A stretch of 18,062 nt of DNA from Brevundimonas sp. UBA7534 (GCF_002479325.1 NZ_DLMO01000022.1:347-18408); one strand, 5' to 3'. Positions 7,605-15,565 are shown, counted from the stretch's first letter. The notes: generated from the letters alone by a model not told the origin. Program-made: numbers and translations.

Positions 7605-8674
7605 GCCTGAAGGCCAGGCTGGCGCGCGAAATCGCCCTGACCGGGCCGATGACGGTGGCCGACTATGTGACCCGCTGCCTGCACGATCCGCAGGACGGCT
7701 ATTACGCCACCCGGCCGTCGCTGGGGGAAGGCGGCGACTTCATCACCGCTCCCCTGGTCAGCCAGATGTTCGGCGAGTTGATCGGTCTGTGGGCGGTGGA
7801 GACCTGGAACCGTCTGGGCGCGCCCGAGCGGCTGCGGCTGGTCGAGGTCGGTCCCGGCGACGGTACGCTGATGAGCGACGTCCTGCGCGCCGCCCGCCTG
7901 GCGCCGGGCTTTCTGGAGGCGGTCGATCTGATCCTGATCGAACCCAGCGGGCCGTTGCGCGATCTGCAGGCGCGGGCGCTGGCGGGGGCCGACGTCGCCC
8001 CGCGCTGGGTGCGCGACCTGACCCAGGTGGAAATCGACGCCCCCGTCGTGCTGATCGCCAACGAGGTTCTGGACTGCCTGCCCGCGCGCCAGTTCGTGCG
8101 CACCGACGACGGCTGGTTCGAGCGGCGCATCGGCGTCACCGACGAGAACGACCTGGTGTTCGGCCTGTCGGCGATCACCGGCGGGTTCGTCCGCCCGGCG
8201 TTCGAGGTTCAGGCGGGCCAGACGGTCGAGATTTCGGATCAGCAGGCCGCCTTCGGCCGCGACCTGGGCGCCCTGGTGCGTGCGGCGTCCGGCGCGGCCC
8301 TGTTGATCGACTACGGCCGCGCGCGGCCCGAGGCCGGCGACACGCTTCAGGCCCTGCGCCGCCATGCAAAGGTCGATCCGCTGGACGCGCCGGGGCAGGC
8401 CGATCTGACCCAGTGGGCCGACTTTCCGACCGTGCTTGAAGCCGCCGTCCGCGCCGGCGCCGACGTGACCGGCTGCCTGGGCCAGGGCGAATTCCTCAAG
8501 CGACTGGGGATCGAACATCGCGCCGAAGCCTTGAAGCGGGGACGCCCGGACGCCGCGCCGGTGATCGAGCGCCAGTTGAACCGCCTGACCGCCGAGGACC
8601 AGATGGGAACCCTGTTCAAGGCCGCCGCTATCTTCTCGCCCCATTCGCTGGTCGCGCCCGGATGGGACGCATGA
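7601..8674 (+). CDS. MidA/NDUFAF7-family SAM-dependent methyltransferase
   Basis: This 357-residue protein belongs to the family of MidA and NDUFAF7. In mitochondria NDUFAF7 methylates an arginine of a complex I core subunit during assembly; a matching role on bacterial NADH dehydrogenase is an inference. The family blocks appear in order: HDPQDGYYA (28-36), GDFITAPLVSQMFGELIG (45-62), the SAM-binding VEVGPGDGTLMSDVLR (81-96), NEVLDCLPARQF (154-165), LLIDYGR (234-240) and VDPLDAPGQADLTQW (258-272). The ATG at 7601 overlaps the lgt stop codon, and the stop overlaps the pgeF ATG, so the three genes are translationally coupled. Longer in-frame extensions upstream run through lgt and are not needed. 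Confidence 0.93.
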   Translation: MSLKARLAREIALTGPMTVADYVTRCLHDPQDGYYATRPSLGEGGDFITAPLVSQMFGELIGLWAVETWNRLGAPERLRLVEVGPGDGTLMSDVLRAARLAPGFLEAVDLILIEPSGPLRDLQARALAGADVAPRWVRDLTQVEIDAPVVLIANEVLDCLPARQFVRTDDGWFERRIGVTDENDLVFGLSAITGGFVRPAFEVQAGQTVEISDQQAAFGRDLGALVRAASGAALLIDYGRARPEAGDTLQALRRHAKVDPLDAPGQADLTQWADFPTVLEAAVRAGADVTGCLGQGEFLKRLGIEHRAEALKRGRPDAAPVIERQLNRLTAEDQMGTLFKAAAIFSPHSLVAPGWDA

Positions 8675-9441
8675 CCCCGCCTACCCCCATCACCCACCCG
8701 CTGCTGAGCGCGGCCGGCATCGCCCACGGCTTCTTCACGCGGGCGGGGGGAATCTCGTCCGGCGTTTACGAAGGGCTGAACACCGGCGTCGGCTCCAATG
8801 ACGATCCAGCCGCCGTTATCGAGAACCGTCGCCGCGTCGCTGAAGCAATGGGCGCGGACCTCGATCACCTGAACGGCTGCTATCAGATTCATTCCGCCGT
8901 CGCCCGCGTGGCCGAGGGGCCCTGGCGGGGCGACCGACCCGAGGGCGACGCCGTCGTCACGGCCGAGCCGGGCGTGCTGTGTTCGGTCCTGACCGCCGAC
9001 TGCGCGCCGGTTCTGCTGGCCGACCCGGAGACGCGCATCGTCGCCGCCGTCCACGCCGGCTGGAAGGGCGCACTGGGCGGCATCGTGCATTCGGCCGTCG
9101 CGGCTATGGAGGCCCTGGGCGCGGCGCCCCATCGGATGCTGGCCGTCGTCGGCCCCTGCATCGCCCAGGACAGCTATGAGGTTGGTCAGGACTTCCAGGA
9201 CAGGTTCACCCACCACGATCCCGGCAGCGACCGTTTCTTCCGCCCGGGGGCGACCCTCGACAAGCGCCAGTTCGACCTGCCCGGCTTCGTCCTGTGGCGA
9301 CTGCAGCAAGCCGGGGTGCGCCAAGCCGTCTGGACCGGCCACGACACCTGCGCCGACGCCGACCGCTTCTATTCGAACCGCCGGGCCTTCCAGCGGGGAG
9401 AAACGGACTTCGGCCGGCTGATCTCGGTGATCCGGGTTTAG
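8671..9441 (+). CDS. pgeF: Peptidoglycan editing factor PgeF (YfiH/laccase-domain family)
   Basis: This is a 256-residue member of the YfiH family, long annotated as polyphenol oxidase. In E. coli it prevents misincorporation of L-serine in place of L-alanine in the peptidoglycan stem. The metal and active-site residues are present: His74 in YQIHSA, Cys111 in LTADCAPVLL and His128 in AVHAGWKG, matching His71, Cys107 and His124 of the E. coli protein. The GCYQIHS, DAVVT and GPCIAQDSYEVG blocks support the call. I use the ATG at 8671, which overlaps the midA stop codon as ATGA. Another at 8662 would add three residues. The gene ends head-on against lpxC, with the stop codons overlapping. Confidence 0.93.
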   Translation: MTPPTPITHPLLSAAGIAHGFFTRAGGISSGVYEGLNTGVGSNDDPAAVIENRRRVAEAMGADLDHLNGCYQIHSAVARVAEGPWRGDRPEGDAVVTAEPGVLCSVLTADCAPVLLADPETRIVAAVHAGWKGALGGIVHSAVAAMEALGAAPHRMLAVVGPCIAQDSYEVGQDFQDRFTHHDPGSDRFFRPGATLDKRQFDLPGFVLWRLQQAGVRQAVWTGHDTCADADRFYSNRRAFQRGETDFGRLISVIRV

Positions 9442-10343
9442 CCCGCCTGGGCCAGTTCCGGTACGCGGACGGCCTCGCGCCAGGCGTGCGGCGCGGCCAG
9501 AAGGGCGCGGACCAGCTTGTTGTTCAGGGCGTGTCCGGCCTTGTAGCCTTCGTACCGGCCCAGGATCGGCGCGCCCAGCACATAGAGGTCGCCGATGGCG
9601 TCCAGCGCCTTGTGCCGCACGAACTCGCGCTCCATGCGCAGGCCGCCGGGGTTCAGGATGTCGTCGCCGTCGATGACCACGGCGTTCTCCAGCGAGCCGC
9701 CGCGGGCCAGGCCGGCCTGGCGCAGGGCCTCCACCTCATGGGCGAAGCCGAAGGTGCGCGCGGCCATGATCTCGGTGCGGAAGGTCGCCTCGTCGACGAC
9801 GAAGTCCACCACCTGGTTGCCGATGGCGGCCGACGGAAAGTCGATCTCCATGCGCATCTCGTAGCGATCGCAGGGCAGGAGCGCGGCGCGCTTGTCGCCC
9901 TCTTCCACCTGGATCGGCTCCAGGATCTCGATGTAGCGCACCGGCGTCGGCTGACGACGGAAGCCCGCCCGGTCCAGCAGGTTGACGAAGTCCCGCGCCG
10001 ACCCGTCCAGGATCGGCAGTTCGGGTCCGTCGACCTCGATGACGGCGTTGGACACGCCCAGGGCCGCGAAGGCCGCCATCAGGTGCTCGATGGTCGACAG
10101 CCGCACGTCGTCGGCGTTGGCGATCATGGTGTTCAGTCGCGCATCGACCACCGCCTCGCCCGACACAGGGATGCGGTTGTCGCGGTCCGTCACGTCGGTC
10201 CGCACGAAGACGATGCCCGTTCCGGCCGGGGCGGGACGCACGGCCAGGCGTACGCGGCGGCCCGTGTGCACGCCCACGCCGGCGATGATCGCAGGCGCGA
10301 CGAGGGTGCGTTCGTGATGGTCGTGGATGACCGGCAAGCTCAA
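9438..10343 (-). CDS. lpxC: UDP-3-O-acyl-N-acetylglucosamine deacetylase (LpxC)
   Basis: LpxC carries out the committed step of lipid A synthesis, a zinc-dependent deacetylation in the cytoplasm. The 301-residue protein has the zinc ligands His87 (LSTIEHLMAAF), His244 and Asp248 (REFVRHKALDAIGDL), the general base Glu86 and the catalytic His271 (AGHALNNKLV). There is no in-frame ATG or GTG near the N-terminus. Translation probably starts at a TTG, at 10343 (used here) or two codons on at 10337, where an AGAGAG lies at a better distance. The weak start may keep this enzyme low, as its level is critical in other bacteria. It follows ftsZ, the usual order at the end of the dcw cluster, but a terminator separates the two. 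Confidence 0.97.
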   Translation of the reverse strand: MSLPVIHDHHERTLVAPAIIAGVGVHTGRRVRLAVRPAPAGTGIVFVRTDVTDRDNRIPVSGEAVVDARLNTMIANADDVRLSTIEHLMAAFAALGVSNAVIEVDGPELPILDGSARDFVNLLDRAGFRRQPTPVRYIEILEPIQVEEGDKRAALLPCDRYEMRMEIDFPSAAIGNQVVDFVVDEATFRTEIMAARTFGFAHEVEALRQAGLARGGSLENAVVIDGDDILNPGGLRMEREFVRHKALDAIGDLYVLGAPILGRYEGYKAGHALNNKLVRALLAAPHAWREAVRVPELAQAG

Positions 10344-10394
10344 ACTCTCTGTCTGCGCGCTTCCGCCTCTGCGTGCGGATTGCGCCTCACCGCT

Positions 10395-10402
10395 GATCTA
10401 GC
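10395..10402 (-). promoter_or_regulatory. Candidate -10 element of lpxC
   Basis: The minus strand reads GCTAGATC, an exact match to the Caulobacter housekeeping -10 consensus GCTANAWC, about 52 bases upstream of the lpxC TTG at 10343. No good TTGACG-type -35 lies at the expected distance. The bases also sit within a small palindrome (CCGCT-GATCT-AGCGG). Since a terminator follows ftsZ, lpxC needs a promoter in this 136-base stretch. Confidence 0.3.
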
Positions 10403-10478
10403 GGCCGGCCAGCAAGGAGAAAATGAAAGTCGGGTTTCGGATTGTTTCCGTAGCCGGGGCGACAATGAGGGCCCACGC

Positions 10479-10513
10479 AAATGAAAAAGGGCGACCCTGC
10501 GGCCGCCCTTTCC
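10479..10513 (-). terminator. Rho-independent terminator of ftsZ
   Basis: On the minus strand AAAGGGCG (10511-10504) pairs with CGCCCTTT (10493-10486) across a 10-base loop, and a TTTTTCATTT tail follows. It lies 29 bases past the ftsZ stop codon. This should separate ftsZ from lpxC, at least in part. A second small hairpin (AGGAC/GTCCT, 10519-10534) lies between the stop codon and this terminator. Confidence 0.82.
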
Positions 10514-10539
10514 AGATCAGGACTTGTCGGTCCTAACGC

Positions 10540-12129
10540 CTAGTTCGCCAGACGTCGGAGAAAAGAGGGAATCTCCAGATCGTCGTCGGCCTGACCGGCC
10601 TCCGGCTCGGGTGCCGGCTGGGCGGCCGTTCGGGCGCCCGCGGTCGGGCGCGGCGCATAGGTCGGTTGCGGAGCCTGCGCCCGCTTGCGGCCGAACAGGC
10701 TCCAGCCGCTGCGGCGATGATCCCGGTCGTCATAGTCGTCAACCGGCTCGGCGCGATCATACAAGTCGGCCTGGGCGGCCGGCTGTGACGGAGCAGGCTT
10801 GCGCGTCGTCTCGTATTCCTCGACCCACGGATCGACGATCGGATCCAGGCTGCGCGCCTGGGGCTGCTCGTCCGCCACGCGGATCACCGGCTCGGGGCGA
10901 ACCTCGATACGCGGCTCCGGCGCGGGGGCGGGCTCGGGCGCGCGGGCCACGGGCGGCTCGTAAGCGGGAGCGGCGGGGGCGACGGTCGGCTCAGGCGCAC
11001 GTGTCGCCTCGGCGCGGGTCGGCTCGCGCCAGGCGTCGCGGGCGGGCTCGGGGCGTTGGGCTGCGGTTCCATAAAGGCCGCCGGCCGAACGACGGGCGTC
11101 GTGGTTGGCCAGGGGCGAACCGGTCCCGGTCGCGGGCGCGATCGGCTCGATGCGCTTGACCTCGCCCTCGTCCATGCCCGTGGCGACCACCGAGACGCGG
11201 ATCTTGCCTTCCAGCGCCGGATCGAATGCGGCGCCGAAGATGATGTTGGCGTCGCCGTCCACCTCGGCCGAAATGGCGTTGGCGGCCTCGTCGACTTCCA
11301 GCAGGGTCATGTCCAGGCCGCCGGTGATGTTGACCAGCACGGCCTTGGCGCCCTTCAGGCTGGTCTCGTCCAGCAGCGGATTGGCGATGGCGTTCTGGGC
11401 GGCCAGCAGGGCGCGGTCGTCGCCCGAGGCCTCTCCGGTGCCCATCATCGCCTTGCCCATCTCGGACATGACGGCGCGCACGTCGGCGAAGTCCAGGTTG
11501 ATCAGGCCCGGCAGGATCATCAGGTCGGTGATCGAACGCACGCCCGAGTGCAGAACCTGGTCGGCCATGCCGAAGGCGTCGGCGAAGGTCGTGCGCTCGT
11601 TGGCGACGCGGAACAGGTTCTGGTTCGGAATGACGATCAGGGTGTCGACATAGCGCTGCAGCTCGGCCACGCCCGCGTCGGCCAGGCGCATCCGGTGGCG
11701 GCCCTCGAAGGTGAAGGGCTTGGTCACCACGCCGACGGTCAGGATGCCGCGATCACGCGCGCACTTGGCGATGATGGGCGCAGCGCCCGTGCCGGTGCCG
11801 CCGCCCATGCCGGCGGTGATAAAGACCATGTGCGCGCCTTCGAGATGCTGGTGAATCTCGTCGGCGGATTCCTCGGCGGCGTTCATGCCGACCTCGGGGT
11901 GGGCGCCGGCGCCCAGGCCCTGGGTGATGGTCTCGCCCAGCTGGATCCGGCGGTCGGTCTTGGCGAACGACAGGTGCTGGGCGTCCGTGTTGGCGACGAC
12001 GAACTCGACCCCTTCGAGGCCGGCGTCGATCATGTTGTTGACGGCGTTGCCGCCCGCCCCGCCGACGCCGAACACGACGATCCGGGGCTTCAATTCAGTG
12101 GCTTGAGGCTTGACCAGCGAGAGTGACAT
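10540..12129 (-). CDS. ftsZ: Cell division protein FtsZ
   Basis: FtsZ is the tubulin-like GTPase that forms the division ring. The globular domain (about 14-328) includes GVGGAGGNAV (21-30), the tubulin signature GGGTGTG (109-115) and the T7 loop NLDFADVRAV (211-220), whose Asp residues complete GTP hydrolysis across the subunit interface. An unusually long Pro/Ala/Glu/Arg-rich linker (about 330-515) follows, as in Caulobacter. It ends in the conserved peptide DLEIPSFLRRLAN (517-529), which binds FtsA and other partners. Within the linker a short conserved-looking island, SGWSLFGRKR (474-483), stands out from the disordered sequence. The ATG at 12129 is preceded by GGAAAAAGA. FtsA lies upstream, but a receptor gene intervenes, so ftsZ depends on its own upstream region. 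Confidence 0.98.
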   Translation of the reverse strand: MSLSLVKPQATELKPRIVVFGVGGAGGNAVNNMIDAGLEGVEFVVANTDAQHLSFAKTDRRIQLGETITQGLGAGAHPEVGMNAAEESADEIHQHLEGAHMVFITAGMGGGTGTGAAPIIAKCARDRGILTVGVVTKPFTFEGRHRMRLADAGVAELQRYVDTLIVIPNQNLFRVANERTTFADAFGMADQVLHSGVRSITDLMILPGLINLDFADVRAVMSEMGKAMMGTGEASGDDRALLAAQNAIANPLLDETSLKGAKAVLVNITGGLDMTLLEVDEAANAISAEVDGDANIIFGAAFDPALEGKIRVSVVATGMDEGEVKRIEPIAPATGTGSPLANHDARRSAGGLYGTAAQRPEPARDAWREPTRAEATRAPEPTVAPAAPAYEPPVARAPEPAPAPEPRIEVRPEPVIRVADEQPQARSLDPIVDPWVEEYETTRKPAPSQPAAQADLYDRAEPVDDYDDRDHRRSGWSLFGRKRAQAPQPTYAPRPTAGARTAAQPAPEPEAGQADDDLEIPSFLRRLAN

Positions 12130-12181
12130 TCTTTTTCCGACCTTCCGACCCTGCCCTCGGAAACCAAGCGAACGCCCCGCC

Positions 12182-12186
12182 GAATC
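12182..12186. promoter_or_regulatory. GANTC methylation site (CcrM type)
   Basis: GAATC lies about 53 bases upstream of the ftsZ ATG, just ATG-proximal of the first CtrA-like box. CcrM methylates adenine in GANTC in Caulobacter and its relatives, and methylation state is known to affect ftsZ transcription there. A single 5-base match occurs by chance about once in 256 bases; its position beside a second GANTC and the CtrA-like boxes makes it noteworthy. Confidence 0.5.
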
Positions 12187-12193
12187 GCATTGG

Positions 12194-12208
12194 TTATGAG
12201 CGTGTTAA
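12194..12208. promoter_or_regulatory. CtrA-box-like site A upstream of ftsZ
   Basis: The plus strand reads TTAT, seven bases, TTAA, matching seven of the eight specified bases of the CtrA box TTAA-N7-TTAA. It lies 65-79 bases upstream of the ftsZ ATG. CtrA represses ftsZ in Caulobacter crescentus. Its centre is 33 bases, about three helical turns, from that of a second such site. Confidence 0.5.
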
Positions 12209-12226
12209 GGAGTGCGCCCATGAGGG

Positions 12227-12241
12227 TTAAGAGAAGGTTAC
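12227..12241. promoter_or_regulatory. CtrA-box-like site B upstream of ftsZ
   Basis: The plus strand reads TTAA, seven bases, TTAC, again seven of eight specified bases of TTAA-N7-TTAA. It lies 98-112 bases upstream of the ftsZ ATG and on the same helical face as site A. In DNA this GC-rich, two such TTAA-type pairs with exact seven-base spacing are unlikely to be random. Confidence 0.55.
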
Positions 12242-12252
12242 GGCGATAATGT

Positions 12253-12257
12253 GAGTC
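12253..12257. promoter_or_regulatory. Second GANTC methylation site upstream of ftsZ
   Basis: GAGTC lies 12 bases from the outer end of CtrA-like site B. With the GAATC at 12182-12186 it brackets both CtrA-like boxes. Confidence 0.5.
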
Positions 12258-12400
12258 GGGTTCGCTCGCAGGCCCAAAAATAGCTTGGCCGCAGATTTTG
12301 ATCGGATTTTTGGCGCGCGCCTTGGCCGGACGTAGTCCCTCCTTCCCGGCAGCCGCCGAGTGCCGCCCGCGGGCTTGACCAACGAAGCCCGAACGCGCCC

Positions 12401-12440
12401 AACAAAAAGCCCTTGGGATACTCTCCCAAGGGCTTTTCAC
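12401..12440. terminator. Strong terminator after the TonB-dependent receptor gene
   Basis: Positions 12405-12418 and 12424-12437 form a perfect 14-bp stem with a 5-base loop. On the minus strand it ends in TTTTTGTT, 27 bases beyond the receptor stop codon, so its main role is to end that transcript. The A/T-flanked stem makes it symmetrical, but few T bases follow on the plus strand. It also insulates ftsZ from transcription coming from ftsA and the receptor. Confidence 0.92.
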
Positions 12441-12463
12441 GCTTCATCTTATCTTCGCGAAGA

Positions 12464-15400
12464 TCAGAAGTTCTTCGTGAACCGCAGCGACACGCGCCGA
12501 CCGCGCATGTCGTAGCCGTTCAGCGCGGCGTTACCGACGCGGAACAGACCGACACCGGCGACGGGCGGAGGCGTATCAAACAGATTCTGCACGCCCAGCG
12601 TCGTGGACCAGCCGCCGCCGTCGTAACGCAGCGAGGCCGAGTGGTTGTCGTAGAAGCCGGTCGTGAAGGTGTAGATCGTGCAGTAGCTGTTCAGTTGCGT
12701 GCAGTCCGTCCCCGAGATTCCGTTCGGGAGATCTGCGTATTTGGCGTTAGCCAGGATTTCCGTGCCGCCGCCCTGTTCGTCGATATCAGAGCCGCGACCG
12801 ATCAGATCGACACGGTAGAACGCCGTCCACGGTCCCCGGCTCAGAGTCGCCGAGAAGTTGCCGGAGTAAGCCGGACCACCATAGTTAAACGTGTCGTTGC
12901 GGAAATCCGTCGTGTCTCCCAGAACCGTTTCGGTGTCCTCGAGCTTGTAGGAATGCTCCGTCTCAAGAGTCAGGCGACCGAACGACAGGTCTTGGGTCCA
13001 GCGGATCTGAAGGTCGAGACCGCGACCAGCCTGTTCCGCCACGTTGACATAGGCGTTGTCGACCGTCGCGAGCTTGCCGTCATCAGCGCCGCCGGGATTG
13101 TCGACACGCGTGAACAACGAACAGAAGCCCGTTTGACCGCGATAGCAACGACGGATGATTTCACCGACGCCGAGTTGGCTAACAGCGTTCTCGATCGAGA
13201 TATCGTAATAATCGAGCGCCACGCTCAGCGGAGCAAACGCGGGCGTCCAGACAATGCCCGCGCTGAAGTTGTCCGCCGTTTCCGCTTCCAGCAAATCGCG
13301 GCCGCCCACGGAAGACACCGCGATGGAGGAACCGCCGAGCGTGGTGGACGCGCCATCAGCAATACAGCCCTGGAGAATAGCCGGCTCGATGTTGTCGTTC
13401 TCGGTGTAGTTGTAGCACGGGTCCGCCGTCTGTCCGGAGTAGCCGATCTGAGCGCCCAGGAACTGCTCGTAGAGCGCAGGAGCGCGGAACGACGTGCCGT
13501 AAGCGGAGCGAACACGGAACTCAGACGAAAGCTCCCAGTTCAGGCCGACCTTATAGGTCTCGCTGTTGCCGTAGGAATCGTAATCCGAAATGCGACCGGA
13601 CGCGTTCAGGGTCAGCAGTTGAATGAAGGGCATTCCCTTCAGCAGCGGCATCTCCACTTCGCCGAACACTTCCTTGATCGTATCCGATCCCGCGGTGCGG
13701 CCGGCGGAGCTGAAGAGCGCCATGTTGCGATTGGCCGCCTGATAGCCCGGCGTGTCATCCAACTCTTCGCGGCGGAACTGGAAGCCCAGGGCGACGCCAA
13801 CATCGCCGGCCGGCAGAGTGAACAGATCCGGCGTCGAAATCACACCTTCCACATAGGCGTGCTCGTAGGTCGTGGTGCCTTCCTCTTCAAAGAACAGGAA
13901 GTCACGCTCGGCTTCGTTGAAATCGCCCGACAGGACACGTTCCGACGTCCAAGCGATGCCGTTGGGCATGTCGGCGCAGCTGAAGTTGGAGAAATTCCCG
14001 CCGCGCGGATTGTCCGTACAGGCGACATTGGGGCTGTTTAGTGCAAGGAAACGATCAAGGTAGATCCGAGGTCCGAAATTATAGACCGCATCGCTGTAGG
14101 AGTATTGCCCATACAGATCGAAATCCCAGGTCGATCCAAACGCATCGAAATCACCCCGGATTCCCGCCACGCCACGGTAGTAGTCGACTGTCTGATAGGT
14201 ATTCGACGCGTACGGGATCACATATTGAACAGGTTGGCCGAACGGGTTGTTGGGGTTCGACGCCGGCAAGTTATTAGGCGCACCATTCACGACGTTGCGT
14301 TGCGCAAAGCTCGGGAAAATTTGCGCTGCGCCGCGCGTCTCGGATTCGCGGCGGTTGTACAGCAACTCCGTGTAAAGCTCAGCGCGCGGAGCGACCTTGA
14401 ACCCACCGTTGAAGTTCAATGTGTAGCTTTCGCGCGGACTGATGACGGTCGAGTCCTGAACAAAATCGTTGTCGGAAGGCGTATAGAGGAAGGTGTCGGG
14501 ATAACCGTTGCGGTTGAACCTGGACCAGCCAGCCACGGGGGAGTTATTGCCCTGAGCGACAGTGGGGTATACGTAACCGGGAACATTGCGAACAATGTTC
14601 ATACCCGACGTCAGCAACGCCACATAGTTCGAGTTCAGGTTGTAGCACTTATAGTCGCCGGTGAACGGGTCGATGTAGTCCACACGACGGTTGGGATTAT
14701 CGTAGGCGAACAGATAATCGGTGTTACAGGAGGTGTAATCCCGATCTCCGCGAACCAACTCAAATGTCTTAGCATACTCTGCCGCGATATTGGCGTATCC
14801 GCGATCCCACGTCTTGCCGAACACGCCATCGATGCGAACCTGCTCGCCGCCATCCTCGAGGGGCTGGCTGTAAAAGGCGCTCATCTCGCCGCCATCAATG
14901 TCGGTCCGCGTGATGATGTTGATCACGCCAGCCACGGCGTCAGAGCCGTAGACCGACGACGCACCGTCTTTCAGAATTTCCGTCCGTTCGATTTGCGAGC
15001 CAGGAATGACGTTAAGGTCGAACGCCTGCACCTGGCCGCGCGTACCGGCGGGACCCGCGCGCTTGCCATTCAGCAGCGTCAAGGTGCGCTGTGGACCCAG
15101 GCCGCGCAGAGCCACAGATTGGGTGCCCGGGCCACCGGCGGTCACATACCCCGACAACTGATCGTTGATCTGGAACGAAGATGAAGCGAGGGTGGAGCTC
15201 AACAGCGCCTGTGCAGCATCGGGTATGCCACGAAGATCCGTGTTCTCGGATGTGATGATCTGGACGGGCGAGCTTGCGGTGAACGCGTTAGAACGAATGC
15301 GCGTGCCCGTAACGACGATCGCCTCGACCTCGGCGGCCTCGCTTTCCTGCGAAGCGCCGGAAGCCGAGTTTTGCTGCGACTGTGCGAACGCGGCAGGAGC

Positions 15401-15472
15401 AAAGGCCAGAATGCCCAACGCGCCCGCAACGATGGTGCTGCTGAGCAGCTGGTTCTTAACGACGGTGTTCAC
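12464..15472 (-). CDS. TonB-dependent outer-membrane receptor, substrate unknown
   Basis: This is a TonB-energised outer-membrane importer of about 1002 residues. A signal peptide (1-30, cut after AFA) leads to a short Gln/Ser/Ala linker, a TonB-box-like stretch (VEAIVVTGTRI, 49-59), a plug (about 68-190, with RGLGPQRTLTLLNGKRA and LKDGASSVYGSDAVAGVINI) and a 22-strand-type barrel with AYGTSFRAPALYEQF near 658-672. It ends in RVSLRFTKNF with a terminal Phe, the usual outer-membrane sorting signal. There is no FecA-like signalling domain. Ten cysteines fall in five close pairs (249/276, 485/499, 686/703, 776/784, 924/931), suggesting disulphide-bonded outer loops. I start at a GTG (15472), which gives a clean signal peptide. 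A TTG at 15505 would add 11 residues and lacks a ribosome site. The gene interrupts ftsA-ftsZ and is locally much less GC-rich than its surroundings. Confidence 0.93.
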   Translation of the reverse strand: MNTVVKNQLLSSTIVAGALGILAFAPAAFAQSQQNSASGASQESEAAEVEAIVVTGTRIRSNAFTASSPVQIITSENTDLRGIPDAAQALLSSTLASSSFQINDQLSGYVTAGGPGTQSVALRGLGPQRTLTLLNGKRAGPAGTRGQVQAFDLNVIPGSQIERTEILKDGASSVYGSDAVAGVINIITRTDIDGGEMSAFYSQPLEDGGEQVRIDGVFGKTWDRGYANIAAEYAKTFELVRGDRDYTSCNTDYLFAYDNPNRRVDYIDPFTGDYKCYNLNSNYVALLTSGMNIVRNVPGYVYPTVAQGNNSPVAGWSRFNRNGYPDTFLYTPSDNDFVQDSTVISPRESYTLNFNGGFKVAPRAELYTELLYNRRESETRGAAQIFPSFAQRNVVNGAPNNLPASNPNNPFGQPVQYVIPYASNTYQTVDYYRGVAGIRGDFDAFGSTWDFDLYGQYSYSDAVYNFGPRIYLDRFLALNSPNVACTDNPRGGNFSNFSCADMPNGIAWTSERVLSGDFNEAERDFLFFEEEGTTTYEHAYVEGVISTPDLFTLPAGDVGVALGFQFRREELDDTPGYQAANRNMALFSSAGRTAGSDTIKEVFGEVEMPLLKGMPFIQLLTLNASGRISDYDSYGNSETYKVGLNWELSSEFRVRSAYGTSFRAPALYEQFLGAQIGYSGQTADPCYNYTENDNIEPAILQGCIADGASTTLGGSSIAVSSVGGRDLLEAETADNFSAGIVWTPAFAPLSVALDYYDISIENAVSQLGVGEIIRRCYRGQTGFCSLFTRVDNPGGADDGKLATVDNAYVNVAEQAGRGLDLQIRWTQDLSFGRLTLETEHSYKLEDTETVLGDTTDFRNDTFNYGGPAYSGNFSATLSRGPWTAFYRVDLIGRGSDIDEQGGGTEILANAKYADLPNGISGTDCTQLNSYCTIYTFTTGFYDNHSASLRYDGGGWSTTLGVQNLFDTPPPVAGVGLFRVGNAALNGYDMRGRRVSLRFTKNF

Positions 15473-15536
15473 TACGATCCGTGTCCTCTGAATGACCCCA
15501 CTCAAGCGAAGCTGAGCAACGCTCGATAAAGGATCA

Positions 15537-15565
15537 ATCTAGAGGCCCCCACCTACGACAGGCAA
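15537..15565 (-). promoter_or_regulatory. Candidate promoter of the receptor gene
   Basis: The minus strand reads TTGCCT, 17 bases, CTAGAT, about 65 bases upstream of the GTG start. TTGCCTG and TCTAGATT match the Caulobacter consensus halves at five of seven and about six of eight positions. One copy of an 11-bp direct repeat lies inside the spacer, where a bound regulator would block polymerase. Confidence 0.42.

Larger units (their letters stand above)
12130..12463. promoter_or_regulatory. ftsZ upstream control region (gene-free, 334 bases)
   Basis: This gap between the receptor gene and ftsZ holds no credible gene. From the receptor side it contains a strong terminator (12405-12437), then about 140 bases with AT-rich patches including a possible -10 element (GCTATTTT, minus strand, 12284-12277). 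After that come two GANTC sites and two CtrA-box-like sites within 115 bases of the ftsZ ATG. I could not place the -35 and -10 elements with confidence. ftsZ must be transcribed mainly from here, because the terminator cuts off read-through. Confidence 0.7.

Noticed and set aside
12090..12440. Small minus-strand frames in the ftsZ upstream region
   Set aside because: They run through the receptor terminator and the CtrA-like boxes, have no good ribosome binding site and resemble no family. The region reads better as regulatory DNA.
12413..14041. Plus-strand open frame of 542 codons opposite the receptor gene
   Set aside because: It begins inside the terminator hairpin and has no family motif. 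The minus-strand receptor reads through intact.
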